A stretch of 37,502 bases of DNA from JBGLNJ01 sp964353405. GTDB taxonomy: Bacteria > Chloroflexota > Anaerolineae > Fen-1058. The stretch covers positions 1 to 37,502 of the forward strand of contig CAYGWJ010000492.1 in assembly GCA_964353405.1 (NCBI GenBank), in the 5' to 3' direction. The position numbers were made by a program, and so were the translations under genes. How positions within the stretch are numbered: position 1 is the first letter of the stretch; every line of letters starts with the position of its first letter. Under the pieces are notes generated by a model. The model was given only the letters and a program-made list of their open reading frames with translations, was not told where the DNA came from and did no database searches. Shown in pieces: positions 30,741-37,502 of the stretch.

Positions 30741-31220
30741 ATGGACCAACTTGTCGGCAAGACGCTAGGCCAATATCAAATCATCTCTGAATTGGGGCGC
30801 GGCGGGATGGCGGTTGTCTACAAAGCGTACCAGCCTGCGCTGCAACGCTTTGTGGCGATCAAGGTCTTGCCGCCTCAATTGAGCCTGGACCCGGATTTCA
30901 TTCGGCGCTTTCAGCACGAAGCGGTGGCTGCGGCGCGGCTCAAGCATCCCAATATCGTCACCATTTACGACGTGGGCGCGGCGGACGGCGTGAACTATAT
31001 TGTGATGGAACTGGTCGAAGGCCAATCACTGGCCTCGGTGATTCTTCACGAGGGCGCGGTGCGGCCCGAGCGCGTGACGAACATCATCGCGCAGGTCGCT
31101 TCAGCGCTCGACTATGCTCACGCACAGAGTTTTGTTCATCGAGACATCAAGCCGGGCAACATCATGCTGGGCGCGAACGACCACGTGACGCTGATGGACT
31201 TGGCATTGCCAAGGCGATGA
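30741..31220 (+). CDS. Ser/Thr kinase, N-terminal half (frame breaks at the DFG motif)
   Basis: 159 residues covering the first two thirds of a PknB-type kinase domain: GRGGMAVVY, K41, H133-R134-D135, K137, N140, D153. The frame then goes wrong at 31200-31202. The sequence GAC-TT-GGC-ATT-GCC-AAG lacks one base of the expected Phe codon of DFG, so it ends seven residues later (LALPRR). Restoring one base joins it to the following frame without loss. Either a single-base deletion inactivated the gene or the assembly has an indel. The first 14 residues match the preceding kinase. Confidence 0.8.
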   Translation: MDQLVGKTLGQYQIISELGRGGMAVVYKAYQPALQRFVAIKVLPPQLSLDPDFIRRFQHEAVAAARLKHPNIVTIYDVGAADGVNYIVMELVEGQSLASVILHEGAVRPERVTNIIAQVASALDYAHAQSFVHRDIKPGNIMLGANDHVTLMDLALPRR

Positions 31221-32341
31221 GTGGCACGCAGTTGACGCAGACCGGAGCCATCATTGGCACGCCCGAATACATGTCGCCGGAGCAGGTGCGCGGCTTGCCG
31301 GTGGATCACCGCGCAGACATTTATTCGCTGGGCATTGTGACCTACGAGATGCTGGCCGGGCAGGTGCCGTTCAGCGGTGACACGGCCTCTGTGCTTTACA
31401 AGCAAGCGCACGAGCTGCCGCCGCCGATTCGCTCGCGCGCCGTCCATGTTTCGCCTGCCATCGCCCGTGCGTTGGATCGGGTGTTGGTCAAAGACTCTGC
31501 TCAAAGATTTCCTACGGCAGGCGCGTTTGCTCGGGCGTTGGCTGGCGCAGAACCGATGGCTGCTTCGGCCACATTCAGTCCGCCGTTGCCGCCGATGGCA
31601 AGCGTGGATGCGGCGCAGCCTGTCGCAAGCCGGCCGGGTCGCCCTGTGTGGGTGATCTGGGCCCTCGGCGGAGTTGTTGCAACAGCGCTTGTTTGTATGA
31701 CGGCCCTCAGTGTGGTCGTCATCGCTGGTTTGCCGGGCAAAAAACCTACGCCGACCACATCCCTCGTTCTGGCACAAGCGCCGACGGCCACGCTGACGTC
31801 TGCAATGTCTGCAACGCCTGCGATGATAGCTGCCGCGCCGCAGCCGACGGCGGTTGCATCGCCATCGCCCACGCAGACGCCCTCGCCGACGCCGACTTTT
31901 ACGTCCGTCTGCCCGTCCGTGACCGGGCCGTTCGCTTCTCTCTGGGAGCCTGTCAAAGACAAGCTCGGCTGCGCCACGAGCGGCGCACATGACACGTGGA
32001 TGGCCGAAGAGCCATTTCAGAAGGGGCACATGTTCTGGCGCCAAGACAACGACCAAATCTATGTGCTTTACAATGGTGATGGCTGGGGTGTGTATCCCAA
32101 CCCCTGGCATGACGGCGACCCGCACGAAACGTGTTCCAGCGGTTCGCCAGTGACCGCGGTGCGCGGGTTTGGCAAAGTGTGGTGCACAGTGACCACCGTG
32201 CGTACCGGGTTGGGGAATGCTATGTCAGAGGAGTACGGCTACAATGGAACTGTGCAGGACTTTGCTCGCGGATTGATCCTGCGCGTGGATTCGGGCCAAA
32301 CCTATGCAGCGTATACGGGCGACGGCTGGGAGGTCAAGTGA
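31217..32341 (+). CDS. Ser/Thr kinase, C-terminal half with LGFP-like sensor domain
   Basis: 374 residues as an open frame from an ATG that overlaps the TGA of the N-terminal half (ATGA). It carries the activation segment GTPEYMSPEQ, the rest of the kinase C-lobe (to ~110), a Pro/Ala linker, one transmembrane helix at about 144-172, a Thr/Pro-rich stalk to ~228, and an extracytoplasmic domain with repeated GDGWGVY/GDGWEVK-type and LGCATS-type elements that resemble LGFP repeats, thought to bind the cell surface. Without the missing base it is not joined to the ATP-binding half. It has no good ribosome site of its own, so only re-initiation could make it. Confidence 0.75.
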   Translation: MSGTQLTQTGAIIGTPEYMSPEQVRGLPVDHRADIYSLGIVTYEMLAGQVPFSGDTASVLYKQAHELPPPIRSRAVHVSPAIARALDRVLVKDSAQRFPTAGAFARALAGAEPMAASATFSPPLPPMASVDAAQPVASRPGRPVWVIWALGGVVATALVCMTALSVVVIAGLPGKKPTPTTSLVLAQAPTATLTSAMSATPAMIAAAPQPTAVASPSPTQTPSPTPTFTSVCPSVTGPFASLWEPVKDKLGCATSGAHDTWMAEEPFQKGHMFWRQDNDQIYVLYNGDGWGVYPNPWHDGDPHETCSSGSPVTAVRGFGKVWCTVTTVRTGLGNAMSEEYGYNGTVQDFARGLILRVDSGQTYAAYTGDGWEVK

Positions 32342-32365
32342 CCAGTTGACACGGCGACAAAGAGA

Positions 32366-34012
32366 GTGCAAAGCTTGAGTCAAGTGCGGGGGATCTTGTT
32401 GACGAGTTGGCTAGTACTACTGGCGGCGTGCATGCCGGCGTTGCAGCCGACCAGCATGCCATCGTTGACGGCGCTCCCGGTCGCCGCACCGCCAACGGTC
32501 ACGTCGGCGCCAGAGCCTGTATTCATGCCAACTGCCACAACCCTCCCCACGATACTCTCTACTCTCTATGTTCCAATTCTTACACCCACCGCTCCGTTCG
32601 TTACCTCAACGGCTACGCGGCTCAGTACGCCAATGTCCGTTGTTTTCACTCCTGCGCCGGCTCGAACCGCCATGCCGTCGAACGCTACTCAACCGACGAG
32701 CCAGCCCACTAACCGACTCGCCATCACACCCCCTACTCCCCTAATCCCTCCATCACCGCCGCGTGTGTATGAGACCACCGTCACCATACTGACGTATGGG
32801 TATGACCGTGCGCTGGAGCCTTCTGGCAAAGACGACCCGATCTATCCCTATCCGCATTTGAATCTCGACAAGGTCGGCCCGCCCACGCCTCGCAACTATC
32901 GGGCCATCATTTTGGAAAACAGTTACACGGAGGTGCTGGTTTTGCCGGAGCTTGGCGGGCGCATCTGGCGCATTGTGGACAAGACAACGGGCCGGACTGT
33001 GACGTATCAGAATCCCGTCGTCAAGCCGACGCAGTGGGGCTATCGGGGCTGGTGGCTGGCGACGGGTGGCATCGAGTGGTGTCTGCCTGTGGACGAGCAT
33101 GGCCTGAACGAGTACCGCCCGTGGAATGCGACGATCAGCGGCTCATCCATCACCGTGTCCGACCGCGAGGATCGCACCGGCCTCGACGTGGCGGTGACGA
33201 TCAGTTTGGATGCGGCACACAGTTACGCTGCGATTCAACCGCGTGTAACCAATGCGACGGGTGCTCCGCAGAGAATGCAGTTCTGGCTGAACGCGATGCT
33301 GGCACTCAATGGCAATCACGCCACAGACTCGACGCGCTTTATATTGCCGGCCGCGCAAGTCATGCTCCATTCGAGTGATGACAATGGTTTGCCCAACCCT
33401 GGCAGTAAAATAGACTGGCCGGTGTTCAAAGGGCGCGACCTGAGCCGTTACGCCAGCTGGCGAGGCTACCTGGGATTCTTTGCCAGTCCGTCAGCCAGCG
33501 CCGATTTTGTCGGGGCTTATGACCCGTCGAGCGACCAGGGCATTGTCCGCGTGTTTCCATCCGGCGTTGCGCGCGGAGTGAAATTCTTTGGCGGCAAAGG
33601 GATTGACCCGGCTACCTGGACCAACGATGGCAGCACGTATTTTGAATTGTGGGGAGGATTATCGCCCACATTCTGGGACTATACTACCATTCAACCCGGT
33701 CAGACGTTTGGCTGGACGGAGCGCTGGTATCCTGTGAGCGGATTGGGGCAAGGCTTTGAAGCAGCCAATGCAACTGCGGCACTGCGCCTTTCGATCCAAA
33801 GTGATGCGGCATCGGTCGGCGCCATGTCGAGTGTGAACCTTACCGGCTTGGTCAAGCTTTGGCAGAATGGGCAACTTGCAGCGACGTGGCCGGTCACAAT
33901 TGGCCCAGGCCGCGCCTTTAATGCAATCCAACCGATCACGAGCCCGGCGTTAGGTCTGCAGCTCATTGATTCATCTGGCAATGTCGTTGCCCAAACAGGT
34001 AGTGTGCCGTAA
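32366..34012 (+). CDS. Lipoprotein with DUF5107 domain
   Basis: 548 residues from a GTG (AAAGAGA nearby), 24 bases after the kinase gene. Type II signal peptide with lipobox LLAAC at about 18-22, then a Ser/Thr/Pro-rich tether of ~110 residues, then a DUF5107-type domain: ILTYGYD, YPYPHLNLDKVGPPTPRNYRAIILEN, VLVLPELGGRIWRIVDKTTG, GGIEWCLPVDEHGLNEYRPW. DUF5107 is a galactose-mutarotase-like fold found in carbohydrate-active proteins of the cell surface. The neighbouring kinases are likely cotranscribed. Role: extracytoplasmic sugar binding or processing, inferred. Confidence 0.85.
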   Translation: MQSLSQVRGILLTSWLVLLAACMPALQPTSMPSLTALPVAAPPTVTSAPEPVFMPTATTLPTILSTLYVPILTPTAPFVTSTATRLSTPMSVVFTPAPARTAMPSNATQPTSQPTNRLAITPPTPLIPPSPPRVYETTVTILTYGYDRALEPSGKDDPIYPYPHLNLDKVGPPTPRNYRAIILENSYTEVLVLPELGGRIWRIVDKTTGRTVTYQNPVVKPTQWGYRGWWLATGGIEWCLPVDEHGLNEYRPWNATISGSSITVSDREDRTGLDVAVTISLDAAHSYAAIQPRVTNATGAPQRMQFWLNAMLALNGNHATDSTRFILPAAQVMLHSSDDNGLPNPGSKIDWPVFKGRDLSRYASWRGYLGFFASPSASADFVGAYDPSSDQGIVRVFPSGVARGVKFFGGKGIDPATWTNDGSTYFELWGGLSPTFWDYTTIQPGQTFGWTERWYPVSGLGQGFEAANATAALRLSIQSDAASVGAMSSVNLTGLVKLWQNGQLAATWPVTIGPGRAFNAIQPITSPALGLQLIDSSGNVVAQTGSVP

Positions 34013-34092
34013 TTCACTCCTCCAACAAAGGAGCTAGCAAGGCCACATCCTGACCACTGCGGCAGTAGAACGGGCGACGACGTAGAAAAGAA

Positions 34093-34122
34093 AACGAGCC
34101 ATCCGGTACGGGATGGCTCGTT
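34093..34122 (-). terminator. Intrinsic terminator of fabD
   Basis: Perfect 12-bp stem AACGAGCCATCC / GGATGGCTCGTT with a 6-base loop; reading the minus strand it is followed by TTCTTTTCT. Lies 12 bases past the fabD stop. It may also slow the convergent DUF5107 gene transcript. Confidence 0.75.
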
Positions 34123-34133
34123 ATCACTGTCTA

Positions 34134-35057
34134 CTAGGCGCCAACCGGCGCCGTAAACGGCTGAGCCGTCACCGCCGCGTCAATGCGCTTGATCAGCCCG
34201 CACAGCACATCCTTTGGGCCGACCTCGACAAAGCGCGTCACACCTTTGCCGATCATGAACTGAACCGATTCCGTCCAGCGCACGGGCGAGGTCAACTGCG
34301 CCAGGAGCAGGTTGATCAGGTCGCCGCGGCCGGCGGGCCGCGCGGTAGCATTGGCGATCACGGGCAGGTGTGAATCGGCCCACTGCGCGGATTCAAGCGC
34401 CGCGCGAAATTCCTGCGCGGCTCCGGCCATCAACGGCGAATGCGCGGCGATGCTCACGGCCAGCGGAATGCATCGCTTGGCCCCGCGCGCTTTTGCCATC
34501 TCCATCGCCTTGTCCAGCGCGGCCCTGTCGCCCGAAATCACGATCTGGCCTGGGCAGTTGTCATTCGCCACCTGTACCGGCTGATCGGTGACGCGCGAGG
34601 CTTGTGCACAGATGTCATCCAGCTTGGCCCGGTCGAGGTTGAGGATGGCGGCCATGGCGCCGGGATGCTGCTCCCCGGCCCGCTTCATCAAACGGCCACG
34701 CTCACGGACAAGCCTGAGCGCGTCGGCGAACGAAAGCGCTCCGGCGCACACCAGCGCCGAAAATTCGCCCAAGCTGTGCCCGGCCACCAGTTTGAGCTGT
34801 TCCTTGAGGCCGGTTCTGCTTTCGATCACGCGCAGCGTGGCGATGCTGTGCGTCACGATGGCCGGCTGAGTGTTGACCGTGTCATTCAACTCGGCCTCGG
34901 GTCCTTTTAAGCAGAGCCGCGAAAGCGGCAAGCCCAGGACCTCATCGGCCTGGGCGAACAATCGCAGAGCGTCCGGAAACGTCGCAAGCTCCCGGCCCAT
35001 GCCCACGAACTGAGATCCCTGGCCGGGAAAAACGAAGGCGATCGCCTCTTGGCTCAT
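34134..35057 (-). CDS. fabD: Malonyl CoA-acyl carrier protein transacylase
   Basis: 307 residues, full FabD length. Moves malonyl from CoA to acyl carrier protein at the start of fatty acid synthesis. Seen: VFPGQGSQFVGMGREL at 9-24, the nucleophile elbow GHSLGE with Ser95, the histidine in ISIAAHSPLM-like (here VSIAAHSPLM, ~203), and VEVGPKDVLCGLIKRI at the end. GGAG precedes the ATG by 8 bases. Lies downstream of rpmF, the usual linkage of L32 with fatty-acid genes. Confidence 0.95.
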   Translation of the reverse strand: MSQEAIAFVFPGQGSQFVGMGRELATFPDALRLFAQADEVLGLPLSRLCLKGPEAELNDTVNTQPAIVTHSIATLRVIESRTGLKEQLKLVAGHSLGEFSALVCAGALSFADALRLVRERGRLMKRAGEQHPGAMAAILNLDRAKLDDICAQASRVTDQPVQVANDNCPGQIVISGDRAALDKAMEMAKARGAKRCIPLAVSIAAHSPLMAGAAQEFRAALESAQWADSHLPVIANATARPAGRGDLINLLLAQLTSPVRWTESVQFMIGKGVTRFVEVGPKDVLCGLIKRIDAAVTAQPFTAPVGA

Positions 35058-35074
35058 GGTGGTAACTCCAGAAT

Positions 35075-35101
35075 CCCGAGGTCCTCAGAAACCCCCTCGG
35101 G
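35075..35101 (-). promoter_or_regulatory. Hairpin between rpmF and fabD
   Basis: CCCGAGG/CCTCGGG arms (7 bp) with a 13-base loop in the 52-base rpmF-fabD gap. Could be an RNA processing or attenuation site that separates L32 from FabD dosage. Confidence 0.35.
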
Positions 35102-35109
35102 TCCAAGTG

Positions 35110-35313
35110 TCATTCTTTCTTGCGCTTGGTCTTTTCCTTGATTTCGACGACTTGAACGCCGTTATAGGTGCCGCAATTGGGGCACACGTGGTGCGGCATG
35201 TGCGGCTCGTGGCACTGCGCACACGCCACGAGCTGCCGGGGCTTGAGCGCCAGGTGGCTACGCCGACGATTGCGGCGCCCCTGTTGAATCTTTCGCTTCG
35301 GAAGAGCACTCAC
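35110..35313 (-). CDS. rpmF: 50S ribosomal protein L32
   Basis: 67 residues from the GTG at 35313, chosen since AAAGGAG stands 8 bases ahead and the product then begins SALPKRKIQQGRRNRRRSH, the normal L32 opening. The C-terminal part has the zinc-binding CAQC...CPNC knuckles and ends in a lysine-rich tail. Part of the large ribosomal subunit. Transcribed from a consensus promoter at 35413-35440. Confidence 0.94.
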   Translation of the reverse strand: MSALPKRKIQQGRRNRRRSHLALKPRQLVACAQCHEPHMPHHVCPNCGTYNGVQVVEIKEKTKRKKE

Positions 35314-35380
35314 TGGGAAAACTCCTTTCACGTCAACCGCTTCGCCTCTGAGGCGAGGCGGCCTTGCCTCATCACATGAA

Positions 35381-35406
35381 CTGCGCGCGACGTTCGTCGC
35401 GCGCAG
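35381..35406 (-). promoter_or_regulatory. 12-bp hairpin at the 5' end of the rpmF transcript
   Basis: Perfect inverted repeat CTGCGCGCGACG/CGTCGCGCGCAG around a 2-base centre. It begins at about the predicted transcription start, so it caps the leader RNA or is an operator at +1. A second, weaker GC-rich hairpin follows in the ~90-base leader. Confidence 0.5.
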
Positions 35407-35412
35407 AACCGC

Positions 35413-35440
35413 ATTATAGCAGATGCGCTCCGAGTGTCAA
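35413..35440 (-). promoter_or_regulatory. Consensus sigma-70 promoter of rpmF-fabD
   Basis: TTGACA (35440-35435), 16-base spacer, TATAAT (35418-35413) on the minus strand, both hexamers exact. Lies about 50 bases after the coiled-coil gene stop. Confidence 0.75.
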
Positions 35441-35489
35441 GGCAGCCGACGACCTTGGGCTTGACGAATAAGCGGATACGGGTACAGGC

Positions 35490-35984
35490 CTATCCACTCG
35501 ATGGAGTGTCGGTTGCCGGCTCTACCTCGGCAGGTGAACGCTGGCTTTCCTGGACTCGCGTGATGCCATTGCGCACTTCCTTGAGCGCGCGCTCCAGGTC
35601 GGCGCCCAGGCTGTCCAACACCTGGATCACGTATTCGTCGGCGTCGGCGCGCAGCGATTCGGCGTCGCGCTTGGCCCGCTCGACAATCGTGGTAGCGCGC
35701 TCGTCGGCGGCCTTGGCCAGCTCGTGCTCGCTCACCATCGCGGCGGCCTCTTCGCGCTTGAGGTCCACCATCCGCGCAGCTTCTTCGTGCGCCTGAGCGA
35801 TGATGCGGTCGCGCTCTTGATTGGTGCGCTTGGCCTTCTTGACCTCTTCGGGAATGGAAATGCGCATCTGGTCAATCAGGTCCCAGATTTTTTGCTCGTC
35901 CACCATGACCTTGTTGCTGAGCGGCAGCCGCCGCCCTTCGTTGACGAGTTCTTCCAGGCGATCTACAAGATGCAGAATGTCCAT
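35490..35984 (-). CDS. DivIVA/AtpF-like coiled-coil protein
   Basis: 164 residues from the ATG at 35984, preceded by GGGAGG. The chain starts with MDILHLVDRLEELVNEGRRLPLSNKVMVDE, followed by one long charged coiled coil from about 30 to 150 with Ala/Glu/Lys/Arg heptads and no membrane helix, and an acidic tail. The opening resembles proteins annotated as DivIVA-domain or ATP synthase subunit B-like in Chloroflexota, where they accompany coaD and rpmF. A role in cell envelope or division organisation is likely but unproven. Shares the coaD transcript direction, 41 bases after it. Confidence 0.75.
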   Translation of the reverse strand: MDILHLVDRLEELVNEGRRLPLSNKVMVDEQKIWDLIDQMRISIPEEVKKAKRTNQERDRIIAQAHEEAARMVDLKREEAAAMVSEHELAKAADERATTIVERAKRDAESLRADADEYVIQVLDSLGADLERALKEVRNGITRVQESQRSPAEVEPATDTPSSG

Positions 35985-36025
35985 GCACACGCCTCCCGTA
36001 TACTAGACTTTTCAGAGTTAGTTGT

Positions 36026-36553
36026 TCAATCGCGCAGCGAGACCAGGCTGACTTTGCCGCCGCCGTCTTTGCCGAGTGTTTCGAATCGCTGTGTCAGTGC
36101 TTCGACGACATGCGCGGGCGCCATCTCGTCCACCCGTCCACCGTTCATCGCCACTTCTTTGACAACGCTCGAGCTAAGGAAGGAATATTCCTGGCTTGCC
36201 ATCAGGCAGATGGTGTCAATATCGGGCGCAAGTTGGCGGTTGGTGAGCGCCAGTTGAAATTCCCACTCGAAATCGGACAGCACACGGAGCCCGCGCACGA
36301 TGACCCGCGCGCCACAGTGGCGCGCAAATTCGGCGGTCAGACCGTGATACAAGTCTACCTCGACGTTGGCAAGATGCTGCAAGGCCTGCCGTACCATGTC
36401 CGATCGCTCTTCGGGCGTGAACAACAGGTTCTTGAGCGGACGGTCATAAACTGCCACGACGAGCTTTTCGAACATGGATGCAGCGCGCGTAGCAATGTCC
36501 ACGTGGCCGTATGTGATAGGGTCGAACGTGGCAGGATAAATGGCAATCGTCAT
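36026..36553 (-). CDS. coaD: Phosphopantetheine adenylyltransferase
   Basis: 175 residues; family length is about 160. Transfers AMP from ATP to 4'-phosphopantetheine, the penultimate step of coenzyme A synthesis. Seen: IYPATFDPITYGHVDI at 5-20 (the TxGH variant of HxGH, H17), VYDRPLKNLLFTPEERSDM, GLRVLSDFEWEFQLALTNR and the ISSS-like YSFLSSSVVKEVA. Start ATG is the only good one, with GGGAG a little upstream. Confidence 0.94.
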   Translation of the reverse strand: MTIAIYPATFDPITYGHVDIATRAASMFEKLVVAVYDRPLKNLLFTPEERSDMVRQALQHLANVEVDLYHGLTAEFARHCGARVIVRGLRVLSDFEWEFQLALTNRQLAPDIDTICLMASQEYSFLSSSVVKEVAMNGGRVDEMAPAHVVEALTQRFETLGKDGGGKVSLVSLRD

Positions 36554-36612
36554 CCGGTAGGGCTCCCTTCCGCGCCTGTTTTGGGCGCTGATCCACTTGC
36601 CTAGGTTGTCTG

Positions 36613-36642
36613 TGATAACACGAATATTTGTCTATTTGTCAA
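36613..36642 (-). promoter_or_regulatory. Promoter for coaD inside the end of the upstream gene
   Basis: TTGACA (36642-36637), 18-base spacer, TTATCA (36618-36613) on the minus strand. The -35 overlaps the last codons of the membrane protein gene. Moderate match at -10. Confidence 0.4.
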
Positions 36643-37345
36643 TTCGGGCCAAGTCGGGCACGGCCTGCTGGACCATGCGCCAGGCGGCATTGACCACGAT
36701 GACGCACCACACGCCCGGCACCACAAGCCAGACCAGGGGGTGAAGCGTCGAGAGTGCCAGCAGAACGATGGTCACTGCCAGGAGCGCCAATGTCTGCAAA
36801 ATAAACTTGCCAGCCAGCAACACGGCCAGCATCACCGTCTGCTTGAGCGAGGTGTCGAGCAAGGCCAGGAGGGGAAGCAGGTAAAGGTGCAGGATGACCA
36901 TCGTCAAACCGATGCCGATCTGGAGCGCCAGCGCGATGGCAAGCTCACGGCGGTCAGGAACCGCGGACACGATGTTAGCCGAGAGCTCTATCAGCGCCAG
37001 CAACAGTGCCAGCGGAAGCGTTAGCGCCACGCTGTGCCAGTAGAGACGGCGCGTCCCCCGCCAGGCGTCGCCCAGGCGCATAAAGCTGCCTTTTGCGCTG
37101 CGACCGACCATGACCAGCATGCCGGTCAGGACGGGCACAATCCCCAGCACGACCACGAGAAGGGCCACCGGCCGGCCCACGATGCTGGCGAAGATAAACA
37201 TAAAGCCTAGGACCCACAGGAGCAGTGTCCATACGATCAGGACGAACGAGCCATCCCAGATATCGCTCAACACCTTGCGGAGGTAGGTCGGCTCGGGCGG
37301 GGGACGATCGGCTTCAGATGACCATTTGGGAAGTGGAGATGTCAT
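36632..37345 (-). CDS. Polytopic membrane protein of unknown function (YesL/DUF624-like)
   Basis: 237 residues from the ATG at 37345 (GAGG ~12 bases ahead; the frame running to 37438 has no ribosome site). It has about 6 hydrophobic helices and a short cytoplasmic N-terminus. The stretch SDIWDGSFVLIVWTLLLWVLGFMFIFASI, a GIVPVLTGMLVMVGRSAKGSFMRLGDAWRGTRR loop and the helix spacing recall YesL (DUF624) proteins, but the match is from memory and weak. No catalytic motif. It precedes coaD with a 78-base gap. Confidence 0.65.
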   Translation of the reverse strand: MTSPLPKWSSEADRPPPEPTYLRKVLSDIWDGSFVLIVWTLLLWVLGFMFIFASIVGRPVALLVVVLGIVPVLTGMLVMVGRSAKGSFMRLGDAWRGTRRLYWHSVALTLPLALLLALIELSANIVSAVPDRRELAIALALQIGIGLTMVILHLYLLPLLALLDTSLKQTVMLAVLLAGKFILQTLALLAVTIVLLALSTLHPLVWLVVPGVWCVIVVNAAWRMVQQAVPDLARIDK

Positions 37346-37370
37346 GCTGATGGGTACCTCACGTAGTCGT

Positions 37371-37502
37371 TCATTGTCTCTCGATGCAAGCGAGCAAGTC
37401 TTGATAGAACAACTGAAAGTTGGGACACTTGTCAGCAATCACAGCGGGTGTTGTGCGTTGCAGAATCCATGGCCCATCCGTTTCTTTTTGGTACGTTCGC
37501 TT
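37371..37502 (-). CDS. C-terminal end of a protein entering from the right edge
   Basis: One minus-strand frame is open from the window edge to a TGA at 37371, 43 residues, with protein-like composition (TDGPWILQRTTPAVIADK, FQLFYQDLLACIERQ). No start codon is inside the window, so the gene begins beyond it. It ends 25 bases before the membrane protein start, a normal intergenic distance. Family not identifiable from this tail. Confidence 0.4.
   Translation of the reverse strand, partial: KRTYQKETDGPWILQRTTPAVIADKCPNFQLFYQDLLACIERQ

Noticed and set aside
31136..32125. 329-codon minus-strand frame opposite the kinase C-half
   Set aside because: Arg/His/Cys-rich antisense shadow; kinase and LGFP-like features are on the plus strand.
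1..37502. CRISPR arrays, tRNA, rRNA, complete IS elements
   Set aside because: No regularly spaced repeats, cloverleaf-type sequences, rRNA stretches or transposase frames were recognised on reading both strands.

Overview
This window reads as a piece of a Chloroflexota (probably Anaerolineae-like) chromosome. That is an inference from gene content and order: split glycine decarboxylase subunits, paired PknB-type kinases with an LGFP-like sensor, a DUF5107 lipoprotein, and a coaD / coiled-coil protein / rpmF / fabD block. GC is high throughout except for an AT-richer island at about 0.9-2.5 kb. I saw no rRNA, tRNA, CRISPR array or intact insertion sequence.

Layout. (1) 1-3.2 kb is an accessory, scarred region: the start of an MFS exporter gene, a TIR-domain protein behind a lipoprotein gene (driven by a near-perfect sigma-70 promoter), a small truncated-looking gene, and a decayed fragment resembling a STAND-type NTPase. 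(2) 3.2-24.1 kb is a very long minus-strand catabolic unit. Read in transcription order it is: a 115-aa unknown protein, kal, kce, kdd (the late steps of lysine fermentation), a PaiB-like FMN protein, livK-H-M-G-F (branched-chain/polar amino acid ABC importer), two class III aminotransferases, a 157-aa zinc-ribbon protein, an MttB-family quaternary-amine methyltransferase, its corrinoid protein, a hydantoinase/oxoprolinase-family ATPase, gcvPA, gcvPB, an ATP-NAD kinase-like protein, a GrpB protein and a truncated membrane protein. A PucR-family regulator (24.2-25.8 kb) lies immediately upstream on the same strand. (3) 26.1-34.0 kb is a plus-strand block: a sphingosine-phosphate-lyase-like PLP decarboxylase, a GPH-type sugar/cation symporter, two Ser/Thr kinases (the second frameshifted exactly at the DFG motif) and a DUF5107 lipoprotein. 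(4) 34.1-37.5 kb is a minus-strand housekeeping block: a membrane protein, coaD, a DivIVA/AtpF-like coiled-coil protein, rpmF behind a consensus promoter, and fabD.

How the genes may work together (inference): the Liv system imports an amino acid or amino-acid-like betaine. The MttB/corrinoid pair would strip methyl groups from a quaternary amine, and the glycine decarboxylase P subunits would handle glycine. The aminotransferases and Kdd-Kce-Kal would take a 3,5-diaminohexanoate-type skeleton to acetoacetate and crotonyl-CoA. The aminomutases that normally feed Kdd are absent, as are GcvT, GcvH and Lpd, so the unit either relies on genes elsewhere or processes an unusual substrate. This combination of methyl-corrinoid chemistry with lysine-fermentation enzymes and one importer is the most interesting feature of the window.
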